A stretch of 64,000 bases of DNA from Flavobacteriales bacterium (GTDB lineage Bacteria; Bacteroidota; Bacteroidia; Flavobacteriales_F; PHOS-HE28): assembly GCA_016721825.1 (NCBI GenBank), contig JADKHI010000001.1, positions 248,001-312,000 on the forward strand, in the 5' to 3' direction. This document shows, piece after piece, positions 1 to 8,015 of the stretch. The position numbers and the translations under genes were made by a program. How positions within the stretch are numbered: position 1 is the first letter of the stretch; the number at the start of each line of letters is the position of its first letter. The notes beneath the pieces were generated by a model that saw only the letters and a program-made list of their open reading frames with translations, was not told the origin of the DNA and searched no databases.

Positions 1-300
1 CAGGTCCACGATGACATCATAAACCTCGCGGTCGACACTATCCGTCAAGAAGAAGGTTCTGGTGAGGTAACCGCCGGCACCGATCAGCAAGGTGTCCGTA
101 CGCAAGGCTTTCACGGTGAATGTGCCATCCGCATTGCCGAAGGAACCGTTGCGCGTGCGGCGGTTCACGATCATCAGATCATAGAAGGCATGATCCGTAT
201 CCGGCGTCCGGATCGTACCGCGAATGGTCACCTCGCTTTGACCAAGCAGGTCGATGGAAACAAGTAGAATGAGGGCGAGAAGGAGGGGGCGGTTCCGCAC
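1..300 (-). CDS. Secreted protein with carboxypeptidase-regulatory-like N-terminus (partial)
   Basis: Incomplete gene running off the left edge; about 100 N-terminal residues are visible. A GTG start at 300 gives a short basic start, a leucine-rich hydrophobic stretch and then GQSEVTIRGTI, a typical signal peptide followed by the first strand of a CarboxypepD_reg-like beta-sandwich (pattern G-T-I-x-T-P-D-T, then N-G-S-F-G-N-A-D-G-T-F-T-V). Bacteroidota proteins that open this way are commonly outer-membrane receptors or secreted proteins with a regulatory-like domain, but the rest is missing, so no function is assigned. An upstream in-frame TTG could add nine residues; the GTG is preferred because it places the signal peptide at the N-terminus. 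Confidence 0.6.
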   Translation of the reverse strand, partial: MRNRPLLLALILLVSIDLLGQSEVTIRGTIRTPDTDHAFYDLMIVNRRTRNGSFGNADGTFTVKALRTDTLLIGAGGYLTRTFFLTDSVDREVYDVIVDL

Positions 301-350
301 GGCGTAAAAATAGACGGCGCTGACCAAGAACCGTTCCGCTATCAACGGCA

Positions 351-380
351 AAGGGCCCCGGCCATTGTGCCGGAGCCCTT
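351..380 (-). terminator. Hairpin downstream of RNase P RNA
   Basis: A 12-bp stem (AAGGGCTCCGGC paired with GCCGGGGCCCTT, one G-U pair) with a 6-nt loop lies about 10 nt past the 3' end of rnpB on the minus strand. There is no long U-run after it, so termination by this hairpin is plausible rather than certain. Confidence 0.5.
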
Positions 381-390
381 CGCGAAATGG

Positions 391-816
391 CCTGTGCATC
401 TATAAGCCGGGTCCTGTATCCACACGTTCAGGGCTTGCGCCCCGGCCTGTGGACCTCCACCATCTATCTAGGCCTGCCGTCACCGACAGGCTCAAGCAAC
501 CTACCCGCCAGGATCGAGCGGACAACCCTTAGCCCGGAACCTTGCGGAACCAGGCACCCTGGCCTATTTGGTCTTACAGCTCGTGAGGTTTACCAAGCTG
601 CCGATGTTGCCACCGGCACTGGTGGGCTCTTACCCCACCTTTTCATCCTTACCTCCGCCTTGCGGCGGGTCGGCGGTCTCCCTTTCTGCGGCACTTTCTG
701 TAGTGCCACCGTTCCCAGTGACACCCCTTCCCGTTAGGAAGCACGTTGCCCTACGCTGCCCGGACTTTCCTCTCCGGACGCCTTACGGCGAGCGGAACGG
801 TGGAGCGATGCACAGG
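391..816 (-). ncRNA. rnpB: RNase P RNA, bacterial class A
   Basis: Catalytic RNA of ribonuclease P, which trims the 5' leader of pre-tRNAs. On the minus strand the conserved 5' core (GAGGAAAGTCCGGGC) lies near 765-780 and the conserved 3' core (ACAGGACCCGGCTTAT) near 402-417. The two ends pair perfectly over 10 bp (391-400 with 807-816), the expected P1 helix, which sets the boundaries and gives about 426 nt. Open frames crossing this segment on either strand are not genes. It lies between the end of the Smr-domain gene and the partial gene at the left edge, all on the minus strand. Confidence 0.93.
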
Positions 817-871
817 ATATCAAGGAACAACTGCACTGACCAGCGGACAGACATACAGTCGGACGGCCGGG

Positions 872-1468
872 TCAATGGTGGAACAGCTCCACCGCCGTGG
901 CCCCGTAACCGTAGCGACGGGGATCAGCATCATCGAAACGCAGGTGCTCATAGTACTGCAACACCTTGCGCACTTCCTCCCGAAGCACGCCCTCGCCCAC
1001 TCCATGGATCACGATCAACTTGCGCTTGCGTTCACGGATGGCCGTGGTGAGCATGCGCTCGAAGTAGCTCAATTGGTATTGAAGCTTCTCCCCATCGCTC
1101 ATGCCCCGTTCGTTGTCCACGAGCTCATGGAGGTGAAGGTCCACCTCCATCACACCTTCTTCCGGTCGCTCTGTACGTCCGCCTCCTTTCTGGCCTGCGG
1201 CCGTTGGCCGTTGGCGGTCGCGTTTCCGGGTCTCTTCCATCCGGTCGTTGGCCGCCACCAGATCCGCCTGGTGATCGCTGACACTGTAGACCAGATGGGC
1301 AGGTCCGTCAGCGCGGGGTACCAGCTCGGCCATGGGGTACTCCAGCTCGAACCCATCATCCGTGCGCACCAAGGCCCGGTTGTGGCTCAAGGGCCGCAGC
1401 ACCACACCGCCGCCAACCTCGTTGAGCAGGGCTACGCGGTCACCGGCTTTGAAGATCTTCACGGACAT
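872..1468 (-). CDS. DUF2027 and Smr domain protein
   Basis: A 198 aa protein. Residues 1-55 form the small DUF2027-type beta domain common in Bacteroidota (F-K-A-G-D-R-V-A-L-L-N-E-V-G-G-G). A charged Lys/Arg-rich linker follows (about 75-105). Residues 108-198 are a C-terminal Smr domain with the D-L-H-L-H motif at 110-114 and H-G-V-G-E-G at 155-160. Smr domains are nicking nucleases or nucleic-acid-binding modules of MutS2-type proteins; the role of the stand-alone DUF2027 fusion is not established. The ATG at 1468 is chosen because the conserved domain starts there and a promoter-like box sits 5 nt upstream; a longer frame would cross that box. It is divergent from the TonB-like gene, with only 20 nt between the starts. 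Confidence 0.85.
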   Translation of the reverse strand: MSVKIFKAGDRVALLNEVGGGVVLRPLSHNRALVRTDDGFELEYPMAELVPRADGPAHLVYSVSDHQADLVAANDRMEETRKRDRQRPTAAGQKGGGRTERPEEGVMEVDLHLHELVDNERGMSDGEKLQYQLSYFERMLTTAIRERKRKLIVIHGVGEGVLREEVRKVLQYYEHLRFDDADPRRYGYGATAVELFHH

Positions 1469-1473
1469 AATCG

Positions 1474-1481
1474 CAAATTTA
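1474..1481 (-). promoter_or_regulatory. -7 promoter element of the Smr gene
   Basis: TAAATTTG on the minus strand matches the Bacteroidota -7 consensus TAnnTTTG exactly and ends 5 nt before the ATG at 1468. If used, the transcript would begin at or within a few bases of the start codon. No clear TTG -33 element is seen. Confidence 0.5.
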
Positions 1482-1488
1482 CGCTTCC

Positions 1489-2247
1489 ATGTGGCGCGCC
1501 CCGGCTTTTGCATTATCCCTGCTTGCTTCGTTGAACGTTCTTCCACAGGCGTTCATGCCTTGTACTCCATACGGAGGCGATGAAGCGGTGAAGTGGTTCA
1601 TTGAGGAGGAGCTTCGTTTCCCCGAAGAAGAACTGCAGCAGGGCGTGAAGGGCAGCAGTGTCCTGATCTTCCGGGTGAACGCCAACGGCGATCTCGTTGA
1701 TCTTCGTATTTGGCGCCCATTGACCCCAGCCTGCGACGCTGAAGCCTTGCGGATCGGCAAGTTGGTACGCTGGCACCCGGCCACCGTCGCTGGCACCCCG
1801 AACGATGCCGAGCATTATCTGGAGGTTCCCTTCGATGCCAAGCGTTACATGAAACTCCGGAAGGAACGCAAATGCCCTTCGCTTTCCCCAGAACCGATCG
1901 CGAATGAACTGACCTTGTACGAACCGAAACAGGTGACCACCCCGCCCACACCGGACATCCCGAACGGCATGAAAGGGCTTCCCACCTACATCAACGCCCA
2001 CTTGCGCTACCCGGAAGTTGCGTACAAGCGGGATCTGCAAGGCACGGTACGGATGGAGTTCGTGGTGGAACGAAGCGGCCATGTGAGCAACCTGCGCGCA
2101 ATTGATGCATTGGGAGGAGGATGCACAGAGGAAGCTCTAAGGCAAGTGAGGGAGATCTGCTGGAAACCGGCCGAGAAGGACGGCAAGCAAGTAAGGTGTA
2201 CGCAGATCGTCCAGATCGATTTCCGGTTGGCCCCTCGCGATCAATAG
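1489..2247 (+). CDS. TonB C-terminal domain protein, two TonB-C-like modules
   Basis: A 252 aa protein with an N-terminal hydrophobic segment (about residues 4-22, signal peptide or anchor). Two segments resemble the TonB C-terminal fold: about 35-115 (F-P-E-E-E...G-S-S-V-L-I-F-R-V-N-A-N-G-D) and about 160-248 (L-R-Y-P-E-V-A-Y...G-T-V-R-M-E-F-V-V-E-R-S-G-H). The second is the better match, with the typical A-L-R-Q-V-R...W-K-P-A ending. In Bacteroidota such proteins may energise outer-membrane receptors or belong to periplasmic protein families of unknown role. No exbB/exbD lies nearby, so a transport role is not shown. Confidence 0.75.
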   Translation: MWRAPAFALSLLASLNVLPQAFMPCTPYGGDEAVKWFIEEELRFPEEELQQGVKGSSVLIFRVNANGDLVDLRIWRPLTPACDAEALRIGKLVRWHPATVAGTPNDAEHYLEVPFDAKRYMKLRKERKCPSLSPEPIANELTLYEPKQVTTPPTPDIPNGMKGLPTYINAHLRYPEVAYKRDLQGTVRMEFVVERSGHVSNLRAIDALGGGCTEEALRQVREICWKPAEKDGKQVRCTQIVQIDFRLAPRDQ

Positions 2248-2281
2248 CCACTTACCGAACCGCCACGAACCGAACACAGCA

Positions 2282-2842
2282 ATGATCAAGCGAGGTCCAT
2301 GGACCACATTGAAGGAAGAGGTACGGTATGAGACCCCGTGGATCTCGGTGAGCCATCACGACATTCTGGACCCAAGTGGTCAGCAAGGCATCTATGGCGT
2401 GGTGCACTTCAAGAACCTGGCGATCGGCGTGGTGCCGCTTGACGCTGACCTCAACACTTGGATCGTAGGTCAGTACCGCTATCCGGTCCAGGCCTACAGC
2501 TGGGAGATCCCCGAAGGTGGCGGCGACCGCAACATACCGCCACAAGCCAGCGCGGAGCGCGAACTGCGGGAAGAGGCCGGCATTGTGGCCGCACGGTGGA
2601 CCGAGATCCTGCGCATGGACCTGAGCAACTCGGCAAGCGACGAGGAGGTGGTGCTCTACGTGGCCCAGGACCTCACCTTCTTCGAGCCGGAACCCGACCA
2701 CAACGAAGAGCTGGCCTTACGGAAACTGCCCTTCTCGGAGCTCTATGCCATGGTGACCAGCGGCGCGATCCGTGACAGCCTTACAGTGGCCGCCGTGCTG
2801 CGCGTGCAACTCATGCTGATCGAGGGCACGCTGCTTCTCTAG
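2282..2842 (+). CDS. NUDIX hydrolase, ADP-ribose pyrophosphatase-like
   Basis: A 186 aa protein with a NUDIX fold; members split nucleoside diphosphates linked to another moiety. The body pattern (Q-Y-R-Y-P-V near residue 64, then W-E-I-P-E-G-G) is that of ADP-ribose/NDP-sugar pyrophosphatases. The Nudix box near 79-101 keeps the metal-binding core R-E-L-R-E-E-A-G-I, but the first glutamate of the consensus (position 7 of the box) is isoleucine. The substrate cannot be set from sequence. The gene is convergent with the next one; both stop codons lie in a shared CTAG at 2839-2842. Confidence 0.85.
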   Translation: MIKRGPWTTLKEEVRYETPWISVSHHDILDPSGQQGIYGVVHFKNLAIGVVPLDADLNTWIVGQYRYPVQAYSWEIPEGGGDRNIPPQASAERELREEAGIVAARWTEILRMDLSNSASDEEVVLYVAQDLTFFEPEPDHNEELALRKLPFSELYAMVTSGAIRDSLTVAAVLRVQLMLIEGTLLL

Positions 2843-3771
2843 AAGTAGAGCCAGTGCCCGACCCATTGGCCGTTGCTCTGGTACTCCAGCGTAGGCGATG
2901 GCACCTTGATGCAGTTCAACAGGAAGAACGCGGTGCGTAGCGCCTTGGAACGTGTGGGGATGCGCTCCAGATCGATATCGAGCGAGAGGTAATACTGCCT
3001 GAACGGCGCTCCATACAACGCCAAGTCCTCCGGGGTGGGGGTCGCATGGACCATTCCGTCAGCACCGTAACCGAAGGCCACGTTCAACCAACTCCAAGGG
3101 CCCTTGCGGTGGGCGAAGGAAGAGGGGTTCACGCTGAGCCAATAGGTGGCGCCGTTGTAGTCCTTGAGGATCCGCTGTGGTGTGGTGCTCCCGAGCAGAT
3201 CCGGATTCTGTTCGGCATAAGCGGTAAGGTGCGATGCGTACTTCAGGCGGATGCGCTGCTCACGCCAACCCAATTCCTGACCGATGAACAAGCCGGTGCC
3301 GGCCGCATTGGCCGCCATGTCCCACCAACTGAAGCCCCAGGCCGCCGATCGGCCATCCAGATACTCCACCCCCGTGAGGTAGAGGAACCCGACGCTTCCT
3401 CCCACCCAGGTGGAAACACGTCGGTCAACACCCGCCAGGTCCAGCAAACCCTTCCCCCAGCGGCCCACGGTGTAAGTGCTGAACGCATGGCCCACCTTGT
3501 CCATCTGTAACCACTCGTCGCCATCATTGAACGTGTGGAACTGTACGCGTTCATACTGTTGATACCACGCCTGGTCCAGAGCGATGAGCGTGCCGCCGAT
3601 CACCAGGGCACTGCCACCGGCCACGACCCCCAGAGGTACATGGCTCTTCGCGACTGCAACGGTATCAAGCGATTGCGCGCTCGTAGCAAGGGGGAGCAAG
3701 CCGATCAGCCACGACCCAATGACCACCGGTGCCGGAGGAACCTTGAAGAACGGGCCTTTGCAAGCGCTCAA
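2839..3771 (-). CDS. DUF2279 family envelope protein
   Basis: A 310 aa protein of the DUF2279 type, which is frequent in Bacteroidota and has no established function. It starts with a signal peptide or membrane segment (about residues 15-33) and a second hydrophobic stretch near 47-65. The conserved core includes D-K-V-G-H-A-F-S-T-Y, G-V-E-Y-L-D-G-R-S, W-G-F-S-W-W-D-M-A-A-N-A-A-G and N-P-S-S-F. No ATG gives this N-terminus; the frame opens with TTG at 3771, and a promoter-like TACTTTTG lies 20 nt upstream, which supports the TTG start. A GTG at residue 16 is the alternative. Confidence 0.75.
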   Translation of the reverse strand: MSACKGPFFKVPPAPVVIGSWLIGLLPLATSAQSLDTVAVAKSHVPLGVVAGGSALVIGGTLIALDQAWYQQYERVQFHTFNDGDEWLQMDKVGHAFSTYTVGRWGKGLLDLAGVDRRVSTWVGGSVGFLYLTGVEYLDGRSAAWGFSWWDMAANAAGTGLFIGQELGWREQRIRLKYASHLTAYAEQNPDLLGSTTPQRILKDYNGATYWLSVNPSSFAHRKGPWSWLNVAFGYGADGMVHATPTPEDLALYGAPFRQYYLSLDIDLERIPTRSKALRTAFFLLNCIKVPSPTLEYQSNGQWVGHWLYF

Positions 3772-3791
3772 TGGACTTGTGGAGAAGATCC

Positions 3792-3799
3792 CAAAAGTA
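3792..3799 (-). promoter_or_regulatory. -7 promoter element of the DUF2279 gene
   Basis: TACTTTTG on the minus strand, an exact TAnnTTTG match, 20 nt upstream of the TTG start codon at 3771. It lies back to back with the promoter of the FG-GAP gene. Confidence 0.45.
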
Positions 3800-3822
3800 A
3801 CCCTGAAGCAACCCTGAGAAAA

Positions 3823-3853
3823 TTGACGCTCAGGGGATTATAAGCTACTTTTG
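3823..3853 (+). promoter_or_regulatory. Promoter of the FG-GAP gene
   Basis: TTG at 3823-3825, a 20-nt spacer and TACTTTTG at 3846-3853 match the two-part Bacteroidota promoter (-33 TTG, -7 TAnnTTTG). Transcription would begin near 3858-3860, which favours the ATG at 3897 over the one at 3864 as the translation start. Confidence 0.6.
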
Positions 3854-3896
3854 AGGGTTCCAAATGACCAGCCGCTCGTTCCCTCGACTCTTCACA

Positions 3897-6800
3897 ATGA
3901 AGGTACTGCTTGGCCTCATGGTCATCGGGGGGTTGCCGTGTTCTTCCGTTGCAGGACCCAGTAATGAAGGCACCTGGCAACCGTCATCTCGCTGCGAAAG
4001 TGGCGACATGCGCTTTATCAGCTCCGTGGCCGGTTACCGTGCGGAGGTCGATGATCAGGGACTTGACCTCATTGGGCACGATCGGTCTTGGAAGACCAAC
4101 CTCAGGGTGCGTAGCATTGGACGGATCAACGGTGCGCTGCTGCCTTGGACGGGTGGTGAAGGGACCCGTACTGGGAACGAAGTGGAGTTCGCAGGGGCCC
4201 ACATGACCGTGCAGTACGTCTCCAGCGATCAAGGGGTGCGCCAGAACTTTCTAGTGCCCGAACGTATACCAGGTGAGGGCCCTTTGGTGGTAGACATGTC
4301 CATCCTAGGGGACCTTGCCCCTACCCTTCTGGCCTCCGACCGGATCGCATTCATGGATGCCCATGGTCATGTTCAGCTGGACTACTCCGACTTGCGCTGC
4401 TGGGATGCTCACGGCGCGCGATTGGATGCCCATCTGGAGCTTGCTCGTGTGAATGGAGAAACGAACGTTCAGGTTGTCGTCGATGACCGGACAGCCCGCT
4501 ACCCCATCGTCATTGACCCGATCTCCACAGTACCGAACACAACCTTGTCCGGAACCTTTGGCTCGGGAGAGTTCGGCTTCCCTCCCAGCTCGGCCGGTGA
4601 TCTGAACGGGGATGGGTACAGTGACCTTGTGGTAGGTGCCCGTTTGGCCTCCAATCCTGAAACACAAGAGGGGCTTGTTTACGTGTATTACGCATCAAGC
4701 ACGGGCATCCCCACCGTACCCTCCGTGATCCTGCAGATCAACCAGGCCACCGCCACCTTCGGATGTTCGGTCAGCACTGCCGGGGACGTGAATGGGGATG
4801 GCTACAGTGACCTGATCGTTGGTGCCCAGAATTGGGAGGACAATGCTGCGACAGCCCAGGAAGGCGGGGCCTTCATCTACTATGGATCCGCCGCCGGCAT
4901 CAATACCGTCCCGGACCTCATTCTCCAGACCAACCAGGCCTCGGACTACTTCGGCGCCAACGTGGGCACAGCTGGGGATATCAATAACGATGGCTACAGC
5001 GATGTGATCGTGGGTGGTTTTCTCGCTGCTTACCCGACCTATCAGGAAGGTGCTGTCTGGGTCTACATGGGTTCAGCCACAGGATTGAACACTGTCCCTT
5101 TGCATCGCTTGGAAGCGAACATCGGCGCCGCGCACTTCGGCCGAAGCCTCTCACCAGCGGGCGACGTGAACGGTGACGGTTACAGTGACATCATCATCGG
5201 AGCGCCGGATGCGCCCAACGTGAACGCGGACGCCGGAAAAGCCTGGATCTATCACGGTGGTGCCGCCGGTTTCGGCGCCGGTCTGAACCCTGCGCCGGCC
5301 ACCACCCTTTTGGGAAGCACCGTGGCCAATGGCTCGTTCGGCTGGTCCGTCTCCACTGCCGGAGATGTTAATGGGGACGGATACAGTGACGTGGTCGTGG
5401 GCGCCTACCTGGACAACAACGGCCAAGCGACCGAAGGAACGGCTTGGGTGTTCCACGGCTCCAGCACAGGTGTGTCCACCACTGTGGCCACCTTTCTGGA
5501 AAGCAACGTGGCGGGTGTCTGGTTCGGCCGCTACGTGGCGACCGTCGGTGACATGAACGGGGATGGATATGGGGACATAGCGGTGGGCGCTCCACTTCTT
5601 ACCAATGGTCAATCCCAGGAAGGTGTGACCCGCCTCTATCTCGGCACCCCAACAGGCATCAGCACCGTGCTGTCCGTTCAATGGGAACTCAACTTCACCG
5701 GGGCGAATTTCGGTGATGGGATCGCCTGTATCGGCGACGTCAATGGCGATGGTTACTCTGATGTCTGCATCGGAGCGAAACTGGCCGGCGTCACTGGCGC
5801 CGCAGCCGTCTTTCATGGTGGAACCACTGGTACGGCCACGGCGTTCACCATGAGCAAGTTCGGCGGGGTGACCAATGCGCGTTTAGGTGCCTCGGCAGGG
5901 AACGCGGGCGACATCAATGGGGATGGTTACACGGATGCCATCTTTGGCGCTCCGGGGCTCAATTCCGCTTATGTGCACTACGGCTCCGCCGCAGGACTTA
6001 CAGTGGCTCCATCACTCACCTTGACCGGTGGCGCCGGAACCCAGTTCGGTGCCTCGGTGGCAAGTGCCGGCGATGTGAACGGTGATGGTTATGCCGATGT
6101 GATCATTGGAGCTCCGCTGTCAGGTACAGGTGCCGCATACATCCACATGGGTGGTCCTGGGGGACTGGCAGGCGCCGCAGCGCTGACATTGACCGGAGGA
6201 AGCCTGTTCGGCACTTCGGTCGCTCCTGCCGGGGATGTGAACACCGATGGCTATGCCGATGTGATCGTGGGGGCTCCAGGAAGTGGACAGGCCTTCGTTT
6301 TCCATGGCGCCTTTTCCGGCTTGACCAGCGCATCCGCGATCACACTATCCGTAGCGCCCTCCAGCAACTTGTTCGGCTGCTCAGTGCACACTGCTGGAGA
6401 TGTGAACGGCGACGGCTACAGCGATGTGGTCATCGGGGCGAGGTCAGGTGCGAACGGCCAGGCCCTGGAAGGACTTGCCTTCGTTTACCTGGGCTCCACC
6501 ACAGGCATTGTCACGCCCTTCCAGCGTCAACTGGAGGCCAATGTGGCCGGCGCCAACTTCGGTGTGAGCGTAGCTGGCGCTGGCGATGTCAATGGTGATG
6601 GCTACTCCGAGGTCATTATCGGAGCGGACCAATGGGAAAGTGCTGTTGCGGAAGCGGATGAAGGTGCTGCCTTCATGTTCAACGGTGCTCCCTCGGGAAC
6701 TGTGGCGGTAGCCAGTAACACGCTTCAACGGAACATCGCCGGGGGTTCCATGGGCCGTTCCGTGGCCGAGGCCGGTGATGTGAACGGCGACGGCTACGCC

Positions 6801-8015
6801 GATGTGATCGTGGGTTCTACGCTCGCCGAAGCCGTTGAGCTGGATGAGGGTCTCGCTTACGTCTTCCGTGGAGGCCCGACCGGCAACAGTTCGGCGGTGG
6901 TGGATATCCTTCAGCCCAATGTGGCCGGCTACCAGTTCGGTTCGGTGGTCAGCGGCGGCGGGGACGTTGACGGCGATGGCTATAGCGATGTGCTCGTCGG
7001 TGCCTCCAACGCGGCCCCATCGCTGTCCGGAGAAGGAGCTGCATACTGGTTCCGAGGCAACAGCGCCCGCTCTCTTGGGCGGATCACCCGACAGTACGAT
7101 GCTGATCTGGTGACCCCCCTTAGCACCAATGGTATGGACTTCTCCCAGCCGGACTACTTCGGCATAGGGCACCGAGCGCGGAGTCCCATCCATCGCTGCC
7201 GCACCAAGTTGAAATGGGAAGTGGTCTTCGAAGGTCAACCCTTCTCCGGAGGACCCATAACCAACAGCTTGCTCAGCACGGGTAACAGCGCGGCATGGAC
7301 CACCCTTCCGCTCGCCGGGGTCGAGATCAAGGAGTTGATCTACAAATTCCCTGGCGTGCTGCGTTACAAGTGGCGCGTACGCGTGGAATACGACATGGCC
7401 AAACTGATCACCGGCCAGCGGTTCAGCAGATGGTTCTATGGATATGCGAACAGCGTCGGTGATATCGGCGTTCTTCCGATCGAACTGGTGGAATTCACCG
7501 GCTGGCCTGAAGCCCAAGAGAACGTGCTGCATTGGACCACGGCCACAGAGGACAATAGCGAGCGGTTCGAGGTGTATCGATCACGCAATGGGGTGGATCA
7601 CGTTCTGATCGGTGCGGTGACCGCGGCAGGAGCCAGCCAGACCATGTTGTCCTACATGTTCAACGACCCCTCCCCTCCCCCTGGAACCGTTTACTACCAG
7701 CTCAATATGGTGGACCGGGACGGCGCAAGCGAACGTTCAGCCTTGATCGCTATCACCCGTGTTACCGACGTGACCCTCTATCCGGATCCGGCGGAGGATG
7801 AGGTCACCTTGTCCGCCTCGGCGCTGAACGGAGTGCGGCGCATCACGGTCATCGATGGCCTCGGCCGAACCGTCCTCGATGAACAGGTCATGAGCCCGGA
7901 CCTTGCAGCTCCGATGACCCTTTCCCTGAACGGGCTGGCCAGCGGACGCTACACTGTACGGTTGTCGGACGCCCAAGGCGCCATGCTCGATCGCCTACCT
8001 TTCATCAAGCGTTAG
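3897..8015 (+). CDS. Secreted FG-GAP propeller protein with T9SS sorting domain
   Basis: About 1372 aa. A signal peptide (M-K-V-L-L-G-L...) is followed by a ~190 aa N-terminal beta module ending in Y-P-I-V-I-D-P-I, often seen ahead of repeat propellers in Bacteroidota. Then come 14 FG-GAP repeats, each with a calcium-loop signature of the G-D-x-N-x-D-G-Y-x-D-x-x-x-G type (one has aspartate in place of the loop Asn, one has glutamate in place of the last Asp). Fourteen repeats fit two seven-bladed propellers of the integrin-alpha kind. After a ~150 aa linker comes an Fn3-like segment (L-P-I-E-L-V-E-F-T-G, L-H-W-T-T-A-T-E-D-N). The last ~80 residues (V-T-L-Y-P-D-P-A-E-D-E-V through R-Y-T-V-R-L) are a type-A T9SS sorting domain. 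It is likely surface-attached or released. An alternative start lies at 3864. Confidence 0.88.
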   Translation: MKVLLGLMVIGGLPCSSVAGPSNEGTWQPSSRCESGDMRFISSVAGYRAEVDDQGLDLIGHDRSWKTNLRVRSIGRINGALLPWTGGEGTRTGNEVEFAGAHMTVQYVSSDQGVRQNFLVPERIPGEGPLVVDMSILGDLAPTLLASDRIAFMDAHGHVQLDYSDLRCWDAHGARLDAHLELARVNGETNVQVVVDDRTARYPIVIDPISTVPNTTLSGTFGSGEFGFPPSSAGDLNGDGYSDLVVGARLASNPETQEGLVYVYYASSTGIPTVPSVILQINQATATFGCSVSTAGDVNGDGYSDLIVGAQNWEDNAATAQEGGAFIYYGSAAGINTVPDLILQTNQASDYFGANVGTAGDINNDGYSDVIVGGFLAAYPTYQEGAVWVYMGSATGLNTVPLHRLEANIGAAHFGRSLSPAGDVNGDGYSDIIIGAPDAPNVNADAGKAWIYHGGAAGFGAGLNPAPATTLLGSTVANGSFGWSVSTAGDVNGDGYSDVVVGAYLDNNGQATEGTAWVFHGSSTGVSTTVATFLESNVAGVWFGRYVATVGDMNGDGYGDIAVGAPLLTNGQSQEGVTRLYLGTPTGISTVLSVQWELNFTGANFGDGIACIGDVNGDGYSDVCIGAKLAGVTGAAAVFHGGTTGTATAFTMSKFGGVTNARLGASAGNAGDINGDGYTDAIFGAPGLNSAYVHYGSAAGLTVAPSLTLTGGAGTQFGASVASAGDVNGDGYADVIIGAPLSGTGAAYIHMGGPGGLAGAAALTLTGGSLFGTSVAPAGDVNTDGYADVIVGAPGSGQAFVFHGAFSGLTSASAITLSVAPSSNLFGCSVHTAGDVNGDGYSDVVIGARSGANGQALEGLAFVYLGSTTGIVTPFQRQLEANVAGANFGVSVAGAGDVNGDGYSEVIIGADQWESAVAEADEGAAFMFNGAPSGTVAVASNTLQRNIAGGSMGRSVAEAGDVNGDGYADVIVGSTLAEAVELDEGLAYVFRGGPTGNSSAVVDILQPNVAGYQFGSVVSGGGDVDGDGYSDVLVGASNAAPSLSGEGAAYWFRGNSARSLGRITRQYDADLVTPLSTNGMDFSQPDYFGIGHRARSPIHRCRTKLKWEVVFEGQPFSGGPITNSLLSTGNSAAWTTLPLAGVEIKELIYKFPGVLRYKWRVRVEYDMAKLITGQRFSRWFYGYANSVGDIGVLPIELVEFTGWPEAQENVLHWTTATEDNSERFEVYRSRNGVDHVLIGAVTAAGASQTMLSYMFNDPSPPPGTVYYQLNMVDRDGASERSALIAITRVTDVTLYPDPAEDEVTLSASALNGVRRITVIDGLGRTVLDEQVMSPDLAAPMTLSLNGLASGRYTVRLSDAQGAMLDRLPFIKR

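Noticed and set aside
387..1050. Open frames over the RNase P RNA
   Set aside because: The segment has the conserved RNase P core sequences and a perfect end-pairing helix, so it is an RNA gene.
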